Below, in pieces: positions 9,295 to 18,336 of a stretch of 64,000 bases of DNA; position 1 is the first letter of the stretch, and every line of letters starts with the position of its first letter. The notes beneath the pieces are model-generated. The model worked only from the letters and a program-made list of their open reading frames with translations. It did not search any database and was not told the DNA's origin. Position numbers and translations under genes: made by a program. Where the stretch lies: assembly GCA_963787135.1 (NCBI GenBank), contig CAWBBW010000043.1, forward strand, positions 1-64,000. Direction: 5' to 3'. This DNA is from Roseiarcus sp963787135. GTDB taxonomy: Bacteria; Pseudomonadota; Alphaproteobacteria; Rhizobiales; Beijerinckiaceae.

Positions 9295-9355
9295 GTCGAA
9301 AGACGGGCGTCTTTCGACGCCCTTCGGCGCGCCACCTTCTCCCGTGAACGGGAGA
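9295..9355. repeat. Palindromic repeat between convergent genes, possible bidirectional terminator
   Basis: Two hairpins lie between hdeD and galT: GTCGAAAGAC-GGGC-GTCTTTCGAC at 9295-9318 (perfect 10-bp stem) and TCTCCCG-TGAA-CGGGAGA at 9338-9355. The second resembles the hairpins in the repeats at 23368 and 47710. The element ends directly at the galT stop codon. It could end transcription from both sides. Confidence 0.6.
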
Positions 9356-10390
9356 TCAGGCTTCCCGCAGCCGCTTCGCCGCCGCCTCGGGCGTGAGGTC
9401 GCGCTGGGGCGAACCCAGCATCTCGAAGCCGACCATGAATTTCTTCACCGTCGCCGAGCGCAGGAGCGGCGGGTAGAAATGGGCGTGCATCTGCCATTCG
9501 GCATGGATCGCGCCATCGGCCGGCTTTTGGTGGAACCCCATGGAATAGGGAAACGACACGGCGAACAGCCGGTCGTAGCGCTGCGTGAGTTCCGAGAGCG
9601 CCTCGGCTAGCGCCGTCCTCTCTTCGGCGCGCATCTCGTCAAAGCCGCCGATGCGCCGTCTCGGCAGGATCATCGTCTCGAACGGCCAGACCGCCCAGAA
9701 CGGCGCGAGCACGACAAAATGCGCGTTCATGAACACGATGCGCTCGCCCCGTTCGATCTCGAGCGCAAGATAGTCGACGAGCAGCGGCCGCCCATGTTTC
9801 AATAGATACTCCGCCTGCCGATGCGTCTCCTTCTCGAGTTCATTCGGCAGATGACGGGTCGCCCAGATCTGTCCGTGCGGATGCGGGTTCGAGCAGCCCA
9901 TGATCTCGCCGCGGTTCTCGAAAATCTGCACGGAACTGATGTCGGGCATGCCGCCGAGGTTGACCGTCTCCTCGACCCAGGCGTCAACGACCCGCTCGAT
10001 ATCCGGGACGGCCATGCCGGCCAGCGTCAGATCGTGGCGGGGCGAGAAGCAGAGCACGCGGCAGACGCCCGATTCCCCCTCCGCGACCAGGAGGCCGTCC
10101 TCGATGCGTTCCGGCGGCGCGTCTGGGCGAAGCGAAGGAAAGTCGTTGTCGAACACGAAGGTGTGCGGATAATCGGGATTACGCATGCCGTTCGCGCGCG
10201 CATTTCCGGCGCAGAGATAGCAGGTCGGGTCGTAGGCGAGCCCGGCCCGCGCCGCGAGCGCCTCGCGCTTGCCCTGCCATGGCCGCTGCATGCGGTGGGG
10301 CGAGACCAGCGTCCATTCGCCGGTGAGAGGATTGAGGCGGCGGTGCGACGCCTCGCGGAGATCGAGCTTCGATAACTCCGGCTTTGTCAT
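9356..10390 (-). CDS. galT: Galactose-1-phosphate uridylyltransferase
   Basis: A 344 aa HIT-superfamily enzyme of the Leloir pathway that exchanges UMP between UDP-glucose and galactose-1-phosphate. The active-site HPH is in CSNPHPHGQIWA, and the metal-site cysteines are in PTCYLCAGN. RRLNPLTGEWTLVSPHR at the N-terminus is characteristic. It starts 12 bp after the galK stop and is read from the same message. galE is not in the window. Confidence 0.95.
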   Translation of the reverse strand: MTKPELSKLDLREASHRRLNPLTGEWTLVSPHRMQRPWQGKREALAARAGLAYDPTCYLCAGNARANGMRNPDYPHTFVFDNDFPSLRPDAPPERIEDGLLVAEGESGVCRVLCFSPRHDLTLAGMAVPDIERVVDAWVEETVNLGGMPDISSVQIFENRGEIMGCSNPHPHGQIWATRHLPNELEKETHRQAEYLLKHGRPLLVDYLALEIERGERIVFMNAHFVVLAPFWAVWPFETMILPRRRIGGFDEMRAEERTALAEALSELTQRYDRLFAVSFPYSMGFHQKPADGAIHAEWQMHAHFYPPLLRSATVKKFMVGFEMLGSPQRDLTPEAAAKRLREA

Positions 10391-10402
10391 GCGCAGCGCC
10401 TC

Positions 10403-11563
10403 TCAGAGCGGAATGAGTCCCGCGCCGTCCGACGGCGAGCAGTCGAAGATCTCGGCGTCGCGGCCGCAGCCGACCCGGTAACCGTCGACGAGGATCTGCG
10501 AAACCCGCTTGACCGCGCCGGCTTCGACGAGGCTCACCGTGCAGCCGCCAAAGCCGCCCCCGGTCATGCGGGAGCCGTAGACGCCAAGCGTCGCCTGCGC
10601 GAGCTCCGCGAGAAAGTCGACCTCCGGGCAGGTGATCTCGAAATCGTCGCGCATCGAGGCGTGCGAAGCGTTCATCGCGGCCCCGCAGGCGGCGAAGTCG
10701 CCGGCGATCAGCGCGCGCTCGGCCTCGAGCACCCGGGCGTTCTCGGTGACGATGTGGCGGCAGCGGCGATAGATGAGGTCCGGCAGAAGCTTGCGGTTTG
10801 CCTCGAGGGCTTCCGGTGTCACGTCGCGCAGCGCCCGGATGGCCCCGAGCGCGGGCTTGAGCAGACGCACGCCCTCTTCGCAGGCTTCGCGCCTTGCGTT
10901 GTATTCGCCGCCGGCGTGCTGGTGGCGCACCGCCGAATTGGCGACCAGAAGCTTCAGGTTCGGGGCGATGGGGACGTTGCGCGATTCGAGCGTCCGGCAG
11001 TCGATCAAGAGCGCGGCGCCAGCGACCCCGCAGGCCGACACATATTGATCCATGATGCCGCAGCGCATGCCGACGTAGTCGTTCTCGGCGCGCTGGCAGA
11101 TCTTGGCGACGGCGATCGGCTGGAAGGGCAAGCCCGAGGCGGTGAGCAGCGCATGCGCCGAGCTCACCTCGAGCGCCGCCGAGGAGCTGAGGCCCGAACC
11201 CAGCGGCACGTCGGTCGAGACGACGAGGTCGGCGCCCTGCAGGCGCCGGCCGGCTCGCTCGAGCATCACTGCGACGCCGAAGACATAGTCGGACCAGTCG
11301 TGACGGCCGGTCGCCGCGGGCGCGTCGAGGTCGAAGCTCCGCAACTCGTCCATGATCATCGAATAGACGTTGAGACGCCGGTCGGGTCGGGGCGAGGCGG
11401 CGACGAGGGTCGCGAATTCGAGCGCCGCCGGCATGACGAAGCCGTCGTTATAGTCCGTGTGCTCGCCGATCAGATTGACCCGGCCGGGCGCGCGGCTGAC
11501 GGTCGGGCGGCGGCCAAAGCGATGGCCGAACTCCTGCGCCGCGTCGCGCGCCTGAACGTTCAT
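10403..11563 (-). CDS. galK: Galactokinase
   Basis: A GHMP-family kinase that phosphorylates galactose at C1. Visible motifs are the galactokinase signature GRVNLIGEHTDYNDGFVMP, the ATP-binding PLGSGLSSSAALEVSSA and the C-terminal RMTGGGFGGCTVSLV. The ATG at 11563 is chosen because it follows GGGAGG and begins MNVQARDAAQEF; the frame stays open 26 codons upstream. The product is 386 aa, standard for the family. First gene of a galK-galT pair, divergent from a RelE/Phd module. Confidence 0.95.
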   Translation of the reverse strand: MNVQARDAAQEFGHRFGRRPTVSRAPGRVNLIGEHTDYNDGFVMPAALEFATLVAASPRPDRRLNVYSMIMDELRSFDLDAPAATGRHDWSDYVFGVAVMLERAGRRLQGADLVVSTDVPLGSGLSSSAALEVSSAHALLTASGLPFQPIAVAKICQRAENDYVGMRCGIMDQYVSACGVAGAALLIDCRTLESRNVPIAPNLKLLVANSAVRHQHAGGEYNARREACEEGVRLLKPALGAIRALRDVTPEALEANRKLLPDLIYRRCRHIVTENARVLEAERALIAGDFAACGAAMNASHASMRDDFEITCPEVDFLAELAQATLGVYGSRMTGGGFGGCTVSLVEAGAVKRVSQILVDGYRVGCGRDAEIFDCSPSDGAGLIPL

Positions 11564-11611
11564 TTGCCAAACCTCCCACTCAGGGGCAAGAGGAAGCTCT
11601 GCCGGCGCGCA

Positions 11612-11655
11612 CGTCAAGCGCCGACATTTGACGCGCACCAAAATCTGGCTATACT
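11612..11655 (+). promoter_or_regulatory. Near-consensus promoter and possible operator of the RelE/Phd module
   Basis: TTGACG at 11628-11633, a 16-bp spacer and TATACT at 11650-11655 make a strong sigma-70-like promoter. The toxin ATG is at 11665, so transcription should start within a few bases of it, giving an almost leaderless message. CGTCAA at 11612-11617 and TTGACG at 11628-11633 form an inverted repeat over the -35 box that could be the autoregulatory operator. Confidence 0.6.
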
Positions 11656-11664
11656 TTAGACAGA

Positions 11665-11958
11665 ATGGGCTTCGCCATCATACTCGCCCCCGAAGCGGTC
11701 GACGACCTGAGGGGGCTGAAGGCGAATGTTCGCGCGACTGTGCGGACCATGCTCGAAACGCATCTGCGATACGAACCGGAGAAAACAAGCCGCGCTCGCA
11801 TCAAACGCTTGCGAGGACTGCGGCGTCCGCAATATCGGCTGCGCGTTGGCGACATTCGAGTATTCTATGACGTTTCCGGCAGGAGCGTCGAGGTCTTGGC
11901 GATCGTAGCCAAATCGGAGGCAGAGTCATGGCTCGCACAGTTCGCAAGTCCGGAATGA
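11665..11958 (+). CDS. RelE/ParE-family toxin
   Basis: A 97 aa protein with the RelE/ParE fold pattern: IILAPEAVDDLRGL at the start, KRLRGLRRPQYRLRVGDIRVFYDV in the core strands and VEVLAIVAKSEAESWL at the end. Members are either ribosome-dependent mRNA nucleases or gyrase poisons; the sequence does not decide which. No ribosome site is visible and the start almost coincides with the expected transcription start. It overlaps the antitoxin gene by 31 bp, with the toxin first. Confidence 0.85.
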   Translation: MGFAIILAPEAVDDLRGLKANVRATVRTMLETHLRYEPEKTSRARIKRLRGLRRPQYRLRVGDIRVFYDVSGRSVEVLAIVAKSEAESWLAQFASPE

Positions 11959-12203
11959 GGGAAGTTCCGCTTTCCGAGGTCAAAGATGATCTTTCTCGAT
12001 TTCTTCGACAGGCGGAGACCCAGGAGATTGTCATCACGCGCCACGGCAAACCGGCGGGTGTGCTGATCGGCTTCGAATTGGAAGAGGATTGGTTCGAATA
12101 CCGTCTCGAACACGACCCGCGATTCTTGCGTCGAATCGAACTGGCGCGGAGCAGCCTGCGGGGAGGACGCGGGGTCAGGCTGGAGGACGTCGAAACCGAA
12201 TAG
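11928..12203 (+). CDS. Phd/YefM-family antitoxin
   Basis: A 91 aa antitoxin: REVPLSEVKDDLSRFLRQAETQEIVITRHGKPAGVLIGF is split here across the Phd DNA-binding domain, and a charged C-terminal tail (RLEHDPRFLRRIELARSSL) would bind the toxin. An internal ATG at 11955 is an alternative start that reduces the overlap with the toxin to 4 bp. The gene order (toxin before antitoxin) is the reverse of most phd/yefM loci. Confidence 0.8.
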   Translation: MARTVRKSGMREVPLSEVKDDLSRFLRQAETQEIVITRHGKPAGVLIGFELEEDWFEYRLEHDPRFLRRIELARSSLRGGRGVRLEDVETE

Positions 12204-12214
12204 CGGCGCAGGGA

Positions 12215-13798
12215 TCAGCGCGCCAACCGGAGCGTGCGCGCGGCCCGGCCGAGCAGGCCGTTGGGCGTTGCCCCGGTCAGCGCGAGCCCAGCGGCGAGCG
12301 CCGGGAAATAGACCGCGACGCCGATCACGGCGAGGATCGCGAGCCGCGCCTCGCGGGCGAAGCGCGGCAGAACGGCGAGCGCCGACATCAGAGGCGCATC
12401 CGCCAGCGTCAGCGCGAGCGCGAGCGCGCCGCTGGCGAAGAGGGTCGCGGCTGCGGTCGCGACCAGGCGAGAGTCGGGCGCCGTCCAGCCGCGCCGGCGC
12501 GCGAGCGCATAGACGCCGAGAACCTTGACCCAGAGGCCGGCTGCGGTCGCGAGCGCGAGGCCGGGCGCGCCGAGGGGCCTATAGAGCGCGATCTTCAAGG
12601 CGACGTTGAGCGCGACGCCGACGAGCGTGACCTTCAGCGGCGTCGCCGTGTCGCCGCGCGCGAGAAAACTCGACGCCACGATCCGGTCGACGAAGAGCGC
12701 GGGCATGCCCAGCGAATAGGCGGCGAGCACGGCCGCGGCCTGATGAGTGGCGCTCTCCTTGAAAGCGCCATGCTCGAAGGCGGCGGCGATGATGAGATCG
12801 GGGATCATGAGGAAGACGACGACGAAGGGAGCGCCCAGCGCCAGCGTCAGCGAAGCCGCGCGGTTCTGGGCGTGGAGCGCCGCCTCCGGCTCGCCGCGGG
12901 CGACGAGCATCGACATTTCCCTCAGCAGCACCGAGCTGGTGGCGATGACGATGACGCCGCCAGGCAATTGATAGAGCCGGTCGGCGTAGCTGATCGCAGA
13001 GAGGCCGCCAGTCGGCAGGAGCGAGCCCACGATCTGGTCGGCGAGCGCGCCGATCTGGTAGCTCGCCGAAATGCCGATCGCGGGTCCGAGCATCCAGAAG
13101 AATTGCCTCACTTCCGGCGTCCAGCGCGGCCAGGTCAGCCGCTCGAGCAGCCCCCGCCGGCGCGCATCCGCCATCGCGATCAGAAGCTGTGTTGCGCCCG
13201 AGGCCAAGAAGCCCCAGCTCGCCATGCTGGCGACGCCCGGCGAGATCGCCGGGAACCAGGCGGCGAAGGCGAGGAAAGCGATCATGCAGACATTGGCGGC
13301 GGCAGGCGCGGCGGCCGGGACGGCCCAGGAATTGTTGGCGTTGAGCGTGCCCTGATGCAGTGCGAACACCGCAATGAAGGCGATGTAGGGGAACATGATC
13401 CGCGACATTTCGACCGCATGGGCGAACTTTTCCGGCTCGCTCACGAACCCCGGCGAGGTCAGCCGCACGAGCAGCGGCATGTCGAGATAGACCAGCGCCA
13501 GTAGCGCGATCTGCGACAGGATGAGCAGCGTGAATACCTGGCTCGCGAAATGTCCCGCGTCCTCGCGCCCCTTCTTCTCGAGCACGCTGGTGTAAGTCGG
13601 CAGGTAGGCCGCGTTGAACGAGCCCTCGCCGAAAATCTGGCGGAACTGGTTGGGCAGCTTGATCGCCGCGACATAGGCGTCGTTGAGCGCGCCGCCGCCC
13701 AGCAGCGCCGCCAGCGCCATGTCGCGAAAAAACCCCGTCAGACGCGAGACGATGGTCCAGCCGCCGACGGAAAAAATGTTGCGAACCATGCGCGACAT
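12215..13798 (-). CDS. murJ: Lipid II flippase MurJ
   Basis: A 527 aa MATE-like membrane protein of the MviN/MurJ family that flips lipid-linked peptidoglycan precursor across the inner membrane. The N-terminus RNIFSVGGWTIVSRLTGFFRD is highly typical, followed by about 14 membrane segments. Conserved QLPGGVIVIATSSVLLREM lies mid-protein. No strong ribosome site is seen; ATG 13789 is an alternative start. It stands alone between the toxin-antitoxin pair and an envelope protein gene. Confidence 0.95.
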   Translation of the reverse strand: MSRMVRNIFSVGGWTIVSRLTGFFRDMALAALLGGGALNDAYVAAIKLPNQFRQIFGEGSFNAAYLPTYTSVLEKKGREDAGHFASQVFTLLILSQIALLALVYLDMPLLVRLTSPGFVSEPEKFAHAVEMSRIMFPYIAFIAVFALHQGTLNANNSWAVPAAAPAAANVCMIAFLAFAAWFPAISPGVASMASWGFLASGATQLLIAMADARRRGLLERLTWPRWTPEVRQFFWMLGPAIGISASYQIGALADQIVGSLLPTGGLSAISYADRLYQLPGGVIVIATSSVLLREMSMLVARGEPEAALHAQNRAASLTLALGAPFVVVFLMIPDLIIAAAFEHGAFKESATHQAAAVLAAYSLGMPALFVDRIVASSFLARGDTATPLKVTLVGVALNVALKIALYRPLGAPGLALATAAGLWVKVLGVYALARRRGWTAPDSRLVATAAATLFASGALALALTLADAPLMSALAVLPRFAREARLAILAVIGVAVYFPALAAGLALTGATPNGLLGRAARTLRLAR

Positions 13799-13902
13799 GC
13801 GCGTCCCGTTTAGCCGGATTCGGCGAGGGACAGCAAAAAAGGTTCAAGTCCATTCAGCGCCGGAGCGGGGAGGGCCGTAGCCCTCCCCCAGCTCTTTACT
13901 TC

Positions 13903-15243
13903 TTACTTCGGGCACTCCGGCAGGCCGGGCTTTCCGCATACCGGGGGCTTGCCGCCCGGCTGGGGCGCGGCGGGCCTTTGGATCGCCCGCTGCTGCTCCT
14001 GTTGCCGTAGCAGCTGCTGTTGCTGCTGCACCTTCTGCTGCTGTTGCAGCTGGAGCTGCTGCTCCTGCTGGCGTTGCAGCCCCTGTTGCCGCTGCAACTC
14101 CTGTTCGCGCTGCAGCTCCTGCTGGCGCAGCAAATCCGCAGGCGCGTGATTCGGAGTCAGCTCAGGCTTAAGGGGGGCGGGCGGTTTAGCGATTGCCGGC
14201 GGCGTTGGCCCGCCCTGAGGCTTCTCCTCCGCCTTCGGCACATTGAGCGGCTCTGCCTTGATCGGCTTCTCGCCTGCCGGCAGCTTCTCCTGGAGCTTCG
14301 TTGCGCCGTTCGGCGGCTGGCCGGGCACAACCGGCTGCGCCGGCGCCCCTGGCAGCTTCTCGAGAGCCTTCGGCGCGTTAAGCGGCTCTGCCTTGATCGG
14401 CTTTTCGCCCACCGGCAGTTTCGGCTCGCCCGTCGGCGTCAGCGGCTGGCCGTTCGGCCCTGTCGCCGGCGCAGTCTGAGCCGAACCGGCGGCCTTCGCC
14501 GGGACGACGCCCTTGCCCTTGAAGTCGCCGGGGCGGGGCGTCGCGGCGATGGCGGGCTTGCCCTGATTGGTGGTGAGGAACTGGTCCGGCCGAAGGCTCG
14601 CCGCACGGACCTGACTGCGCTGAAGCGCCGTCGGCGGAACATGCCGCTCGGCCGCCGCGTGCAGTTCCTCGGGCGTAGGCTTTGCGACGGTTCCGCCGCC
14701 GCCGTTGAAGCTCGCCGCGGTCACGACGACCGGAGGGGGAATTGGCCGATCGTAGACATTGGCGACGCGCAAAGCGCCGAAATTGTTGACCGAGCGATTG
14801 TAGAAAAAGCGGCCATTGTCCCAGCGCCCGCCGTCGTATCCCGCACCCCCGTATCCGTATCCGTAGTTGATCCCGCCGTAGAAACCGACGCGCGGACCCC
14901 AGTAGCCCCGGTGGAAGCGGTAGACGCCGTTGATGAAGGCCCAGTAGCCCGGCGTCCACAGAAGTTCAGGCTGGGGCGGCTCGACCCAGACGCCGGGCAC
15001 CCAGTAATAATCGTCGTTATTCCAGGCCCAGTAGCCTGGCGTCCAGTAATAGCCCGGCGCCGGCATCGGCGGTTGATCGTAGTCGGGCAGGGGCGGGGGC
15101 GGTTCGTCGGACTCGATGACCGGCCCGGAGCTCAGGTCGGCCGGCGGACATTCGCAAGTCTGGGCGAAGCCGGGCGCGACGAGCAGGAGCGGCGCCGCGA
15201 CGCCGATTACCAAAGCGGCCATCGCGGGTCGAAAGAAACGCAT
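13903..15243 (-). CDS. YXWxxGxW-repeat exported protein with Gln-rich tail
   Basis: About 446 aa. The ATG at 15243 follows AAAGGA and opens a signal peptide (MAALVIGVAAPLLLVAPGFA). Residues ~50-130 carry repeated YYWTPGYWAW / YYWVPGVWVEP / LLWTPGYWAF units, the YXWGXW-type repeat found in alpha- and betaproteobacterial envelope proteins of unknown role. A proline- and alanine-rich middle contains two copies of EKPIKAEPLN. The last ~80 residues are almost only Gln, Leu, Arg and Glu (LLRQQELQREQELQRQQ), a likely coiled coil, followed by a two-cysteine end. Periplasmic or surface location is inferred. Confidence 0.8.
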   Translation of the reverse strand: MRFFRPAMAALVIGVAAPLLLVAPGFAQTCECPPADLSSGPVIESDEPPPPLPDYDQPPMPAPGYYWTPGYWAWNNDDYYWVPGVWVEPPQPELLWTPGYWAFINGVYRFHRGYWGPRVGFYGGINYGYGYGGAGYDGGRWDNGRFFYNRSVNNFGALRVANVYDRPIPPPVVVTAASFNGGGGTVAKPTPEELHAAAERHVPPTALQRSQVRAASLRPDQFLTTNQGKPAIAATPRPGDFKGKGVVPAKAAGSAQTAPATGPNGQPLTPTGEPKLPVGEKPIKAEPLNAPKALEKLPGAPAQPVVPGQPPNGATKLQEKLPAGEKPIKAEPLNVPKAEEKPQGGPTPPAIAKPPAPLKPELTPNHAPADLLRQQELQREQELQRQQGLQRQQEQQLQLQQQQKVQQQQQLLRQQEQQRAIQRPAAPQPGGKPPVCGKPGLPECPK

Positions 15244-15503
15244 GGGGCATCCTTTCCGATCGGCCGCCAGAAGGCGACCGTGGGGAATATTGACAAAGAA
15301 CCGCCGGACGGCGGCCTGTATTCGTCGCGCACAATGCTTGGAAGGACGCGCCGGGGTCGCGCTTCGCGCCATCGGTCCTCCCTCAGCCAACGCGAATCAA
15401 GCACGCCAACACTGAACGCATCTTGAACGCGCCCGCGTGACTGCCGGTTGTTTTCGACGACAGTGTGGCTCGGGCGGGGCGAATTGCGCCTCGCCCCGTC
15501 GGC

Positions 15504-16643
15504 CTATCCTGCGAGCGCGCGGTCGATGTCGCGCCAGAGATCCTCGACGTCCTCGATTCCGGCGGAGAGGCGCAGGAGGTCGGGCGGGCAGGGAGAACCG
15601 GGGCCTTCAATCGAGGCGCGGTGCTCGATCAGCGATTCGACGCCGCCGAGCGAGGTCGCGCGCTTCCATAAAGTGACGCGCGCCGCCGTCCCGATCGCCG
15701 CATCCGCGCCGCCCCGCGCCCGGATCGACAGCATGCCGCCGAAGCCGCCCTGCATCTGCCGGCGGGCGAGTTCGTGGCCGGGATGATGCGGCAATCCCGG
15801 ATAAAGCACCTCGGCGACGGCGGCATGATTGGAGAGGCGGATCGCGAGCTCCATCGCATTGGCGGCGGACGCGCGCACGCGAAGGTCGAGAGTCCTCATG
15901 CCCCGCGTCAGCAGGAAGGCCTCGAACGGATGCAGGATGAGGCCGTGCGCCTTGCGAACGGCGCGCACGCGTTCGCAAAGCGCGTCGTCGCGGGCGAAGG
16001 CGAGCGCCCCCGCGACGACATCGGAATGGCCGTTCAAATATTTGGTCGCCGAATGCATCACGACGTCGGCGCCGAGCGCGAGCGGACGGGTGAAGATGGG
16101 CGTGGCGCAGGTGGAGTCGACCGCGAGCCACGCGCCCGCCGCGTGAGCGATCCGCGCCGCGCCCGCGATATCGCTGACGCCCCAGAGCGGATTGCTCGGC
16201 GTTTCGAGCCAGATCAGCTTTGTCGCGCCCGGCCTCACCGCGCGCTTGAGTTCCGCCAAGTCCTCGGTCTCGACGAAATCGACATGAAGCCTGAGGGCTG
16301 GCGCGTCGTTTGCGAGCCATCCACGCAGCGCCCAGTACATCACCCGCGGCGCGACGATATGGACGCCCGGGCCGAGGCTGAGGAAGAGCGCGACCGCCGC
16401 GGACATGCCCGAACCGAAGACAAGCGTCGCGGCGGCGCCTTCGAGCGCGCCGATCACCGCCTCCGCCTCACGCACGGTCGCATTGTCGGGCCGGCCATAG
16501 ACGTCGCCGGCGCGGTACTGGTTGTCCGGATCGCGGATGAAGGTCGTCGACAAATGGACCGGGGGCACGAGGCCACGCGTATCCTCATCGATCCTGCCCA
16601 GCGCCTGGGCGGCGAGCGTGCGCGGGCTGAAGTCATCGCTCAT
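15504..16643 (-). CDS. Cys/Met-metabolism PLP-dependent enzyme (trans-sulfuration family)
   Basis: A 379 aa fold-type I PLP enzyme. The cofactor lysine is in SATKYLNGHSDVVAG; PPVHLSTTFIRD, YGRPDNATVREAE and LIWLETPSNPLWGVSDI are family motifs. Members are cystathionine gamma-synthases, beta-lyases or homocysteine-forming sulfhydrylases; which reaction applies here is not clear. The start ATGA overlaps the stop of the UbiH-type gene by 4 bp, so the two are translated from one message. Confidence 0.85.
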   Translation of the reverse strand: MSDDFSPRTLAAQALGRIDEDTRGLVPPVHLSTTFIRDPDNQYRAGDVYGRPDNATVREAEAVIGALEGAAATLVFGSGMSAAVALFLSLGPGVHIVAPRVMYWALRGWLANDAPALRLHVDFVETEDLAELKRAVRPGATKLIWLETPSNPLWGVSDIAGAARIAHAAGAWLAVDSTCATPIFTRPLALGADVVMHSATKYLNGHSDVVAGALAFARDDALCERVRAVRKAHGLILHPFEAFLLTRGMRTLDLRVRASAANAMELAIRLSNHAAVAEVLYPGLPHHPGHELARRQMQGGFGGMLSIRARGGADAAIGTAARVTLWKRATSLGGVESLIEHRASIEGPGSPCPPDLLRLSAGIEDVEDLWRDIDRALAG

Positions 16644-17878
16644 AGGGCGAGGCCGCGCAGCAGTTTCGGCGCGCCGCGCCCGGCGCCGCCCGCCTCCCGG
16701 ATCAAGAAGTCTTTCAGCTGCGGCGCGCGATCGACCAGGCGAAGGCCGAGGTCGCGCAATAGGCGCAGCGGCGCGACGTCGTTGGAGAAGAGCCGGTTCA
16801 TCGCATCCATCCCCATGCCGCTCGCGGCGATGTCGAAGCGGCGGGAACGCTCGTAAGACCCGAGCGGCGCGGGCGCGCCGGGATCGAGGCCGAGCCGCAT
16901 TTCGCCGACGATGGCCTCGGCAAGCGCCGCGACGTCGCGCAGGCCGAGGTTCAAGCCCTGGCCGGCGAGCGGGTGCACGAGATGGGCGGCGTCGCCGACG
17001 AGCGCGAGCCGCTGGCCAATGAATCGGCGCGCAAGCTGGAAGCGAAACGGAAAGGCCTCGACACGGGAGGCGAGGCGGATTTCGCCGAGCTTCGGGGTGA
17101 AGCGCAACTCGAGCTCGCGCACGAGGTCGTTGGGGTCGAGCGTGAGCAGCGCTCGGGCATCGGCGCGCCGCTCGTTCCAGACAATGCTCGACTGGCGTCC
17201 AGGCAGCGGCAGGATGGCGAAGGGGCCGGCAGGCAGGAAATGCTGCTCGGCGCGGCCCTCGTGGTCGCGCTCGTGCGCGATCGTCGCGACGAGACCCGAC
17301 TGGTCGTAGTCCCAGCCGATCGTCTGGATTTCGGCGAGCGTCCGCAGCCTCGAGCGGGCGCCGTCCGCCGCGACCGCAAGACGGGCGCGGATGGCCCCGC
17401 CGCCGTCGGCGAGCGCAAGCTCTCCGACATGCTTGCCCGAGCGAAAGCCGGCGACCGAGGCTGCGAGGCGCGCGACGCCGAGGCGCTCGCAGAGCGTCGT
17501 CAGGGCCCGAACGATGTCGTCGGTGAAAGCCATATGGGCAAGCGGCTCGCCATTGTGCCGCGGCTCGAAATGGAGATGGGGCAGGCGCACGGCGTCGCGC
17601 ACGTCCCCGTCCATGATATCCATCTTGAGGATCGGCTGCGCCTTCGGCTCGATCTCCTCCCAGGCGCCGATGCGCTCGAGAAGCCGCCGCGGCCCGCCGG
17701 CGATCGCGACCGTGCGCAGCGGGGTCTCCGCACTCCCGTAGGCGGGGGCAGGGGCCGGATCGAGGACCGCGACCGAAGCGCCCGCGCCCAGCGCCTGTTT
17801 CAGCGAGGCGGCGAGCGACAGACCGGCCGCGCCCCCGCCGGCGATGGCGACGTCGAAAACGGGGATTGCGTCGGTCAC
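16640..17878 (-). CDS. UbiH/UbiF/Coq6-family FAD-dependent hydroxylase
   Basis: A ~412 aa flavoprotein monooxygenase. FAD motifs are FDVAIAGGGAAGLSLAASL at the N-terminus and ALVGDAAHLVHPLAGQGLN near residue 300; the central substrate domain has SGLVATIAHERDHEGRAEQHF, as in ubiquinone hydroxylases. The GTG at 17878 (VTDAIPVFDV) is chosen because GAGGAAGGAG lies just upstream; the frame is open to 17929. It probably hydroxylates the ubiquinone ring, but which position is not resolved. First gene of a two-gene unit with the PLP enzyme. Confidence 0.85.
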   Translation of the reverse strand: MTDAIPVFDVAIAGGGAAGLSLAASLKQALGAGASVAVLDPAPAPAYGSAETPLRTVAIAGGPRRLLERIGAWEEIEPKAQPILKMDIMDGDVRDAVRLPHLHFEPRHNGEPLAHMAFTDDIVRALTTLCERLGVARLAASVAGFRSGKHVGELALADGGGAIRARLAVAADGARSRLRTLAEIQTIGWDYDQSGLVATIAHERDHEGRAEQHFLPAGPFAILPLPGRQSSIVWNERRADARALLTLDPNDLVRELELRFTPKLGEIRLASRVEAFPFRFQLARRFIGQRLALVGDAAHLVHPLAGQGLNLGLRDVAALAEAIVGEMRLGLDPGAPAPLGSYERSRRFDIAASGMGMDAMNRLFSNDVAPLRLLRDLGLRLVDRAPQLKDFLIREAGGAGRGAPKLLRGLAL

Positions 17879-17953
17879 AAGGCTCCTTCCTCGGCCCCGC
17901 ATTGTCGGACGATTGGGGCGAGCGCGCAATCCGCGGGAGACTTATACCAAGAG

Positions 17954-18172
17954 TCATGGGGTCTGACCGATGGGGGCCCAATCGCGCATTCCGATGGAGG
18001 TTATGGTTTCTGGCTGGGCGATGAGTTTTCGCCAGGCGTCGCAGGCGGCGTCGATGATGTCGCCGCAGGTTTCGAAGACAAGGTTCGATAGCCGGTTGCC
18101 TCGCATGAACTGCCAGACGTTCTCGACCGGGTTCAGCTCCGGCGCCCGGGAAGGCGGGAAGATCGGCTGCGG
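17954..18172 (-). pseudogene. C-terminal remnant of an IS630-family transposase
   Basis: Read on the minus strand, this gives the end of an IS630-type transposase: PSRAPELNPVENVWQFMRGN, NLVFETCGDIIDAACDAW, then a stop at 17954-17956. The catalytic Glu context (ELNPVENVW) is present but everything upstream is missing; homology ends near 18172. It is a different IS630 subgroup from the copy at 1-2479. TTATACCAA at 17942 may be the old right end. Confidence 0.75.
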
Positions 18173-18336
18173 CCGAATAGTCGTCTCGCAATTTCGCCGC
18201 TGCAGGCATGGCGCGAATCCTCCGCGCCGCCCAATAAATCAGCAAAACCGCGCCGGTGGCCTTTGGTATTACCAGGAATTGTCGGCGGCGAGCGGGCTAC
18301 GCGCCAGCCCGACGGGCCGCCCCCGGCGCGACGGAC

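Noticed and set aside
12089..13504. 471-codon plus-strand frame opposite murJ
   Set aside because: Arg/Glu/Gly-rich shadow of the MurJ gene, without motifs.
14000..14150. CTG-rich direct repeats as a CRISPR or minisatellite
   Set aside because: Units are irregular and code for the Gln-rich coiled tail of an exported protein. No spacer-repeat order exists here or elsewhere in the window.
15504..18245. One 913-codon minus-strand gene
   Set aside because: Only the last 379 codons form the PLP enzyme. The upstream part is the UbiH-type gene read in the wrong frame plus the IS630 remnant.
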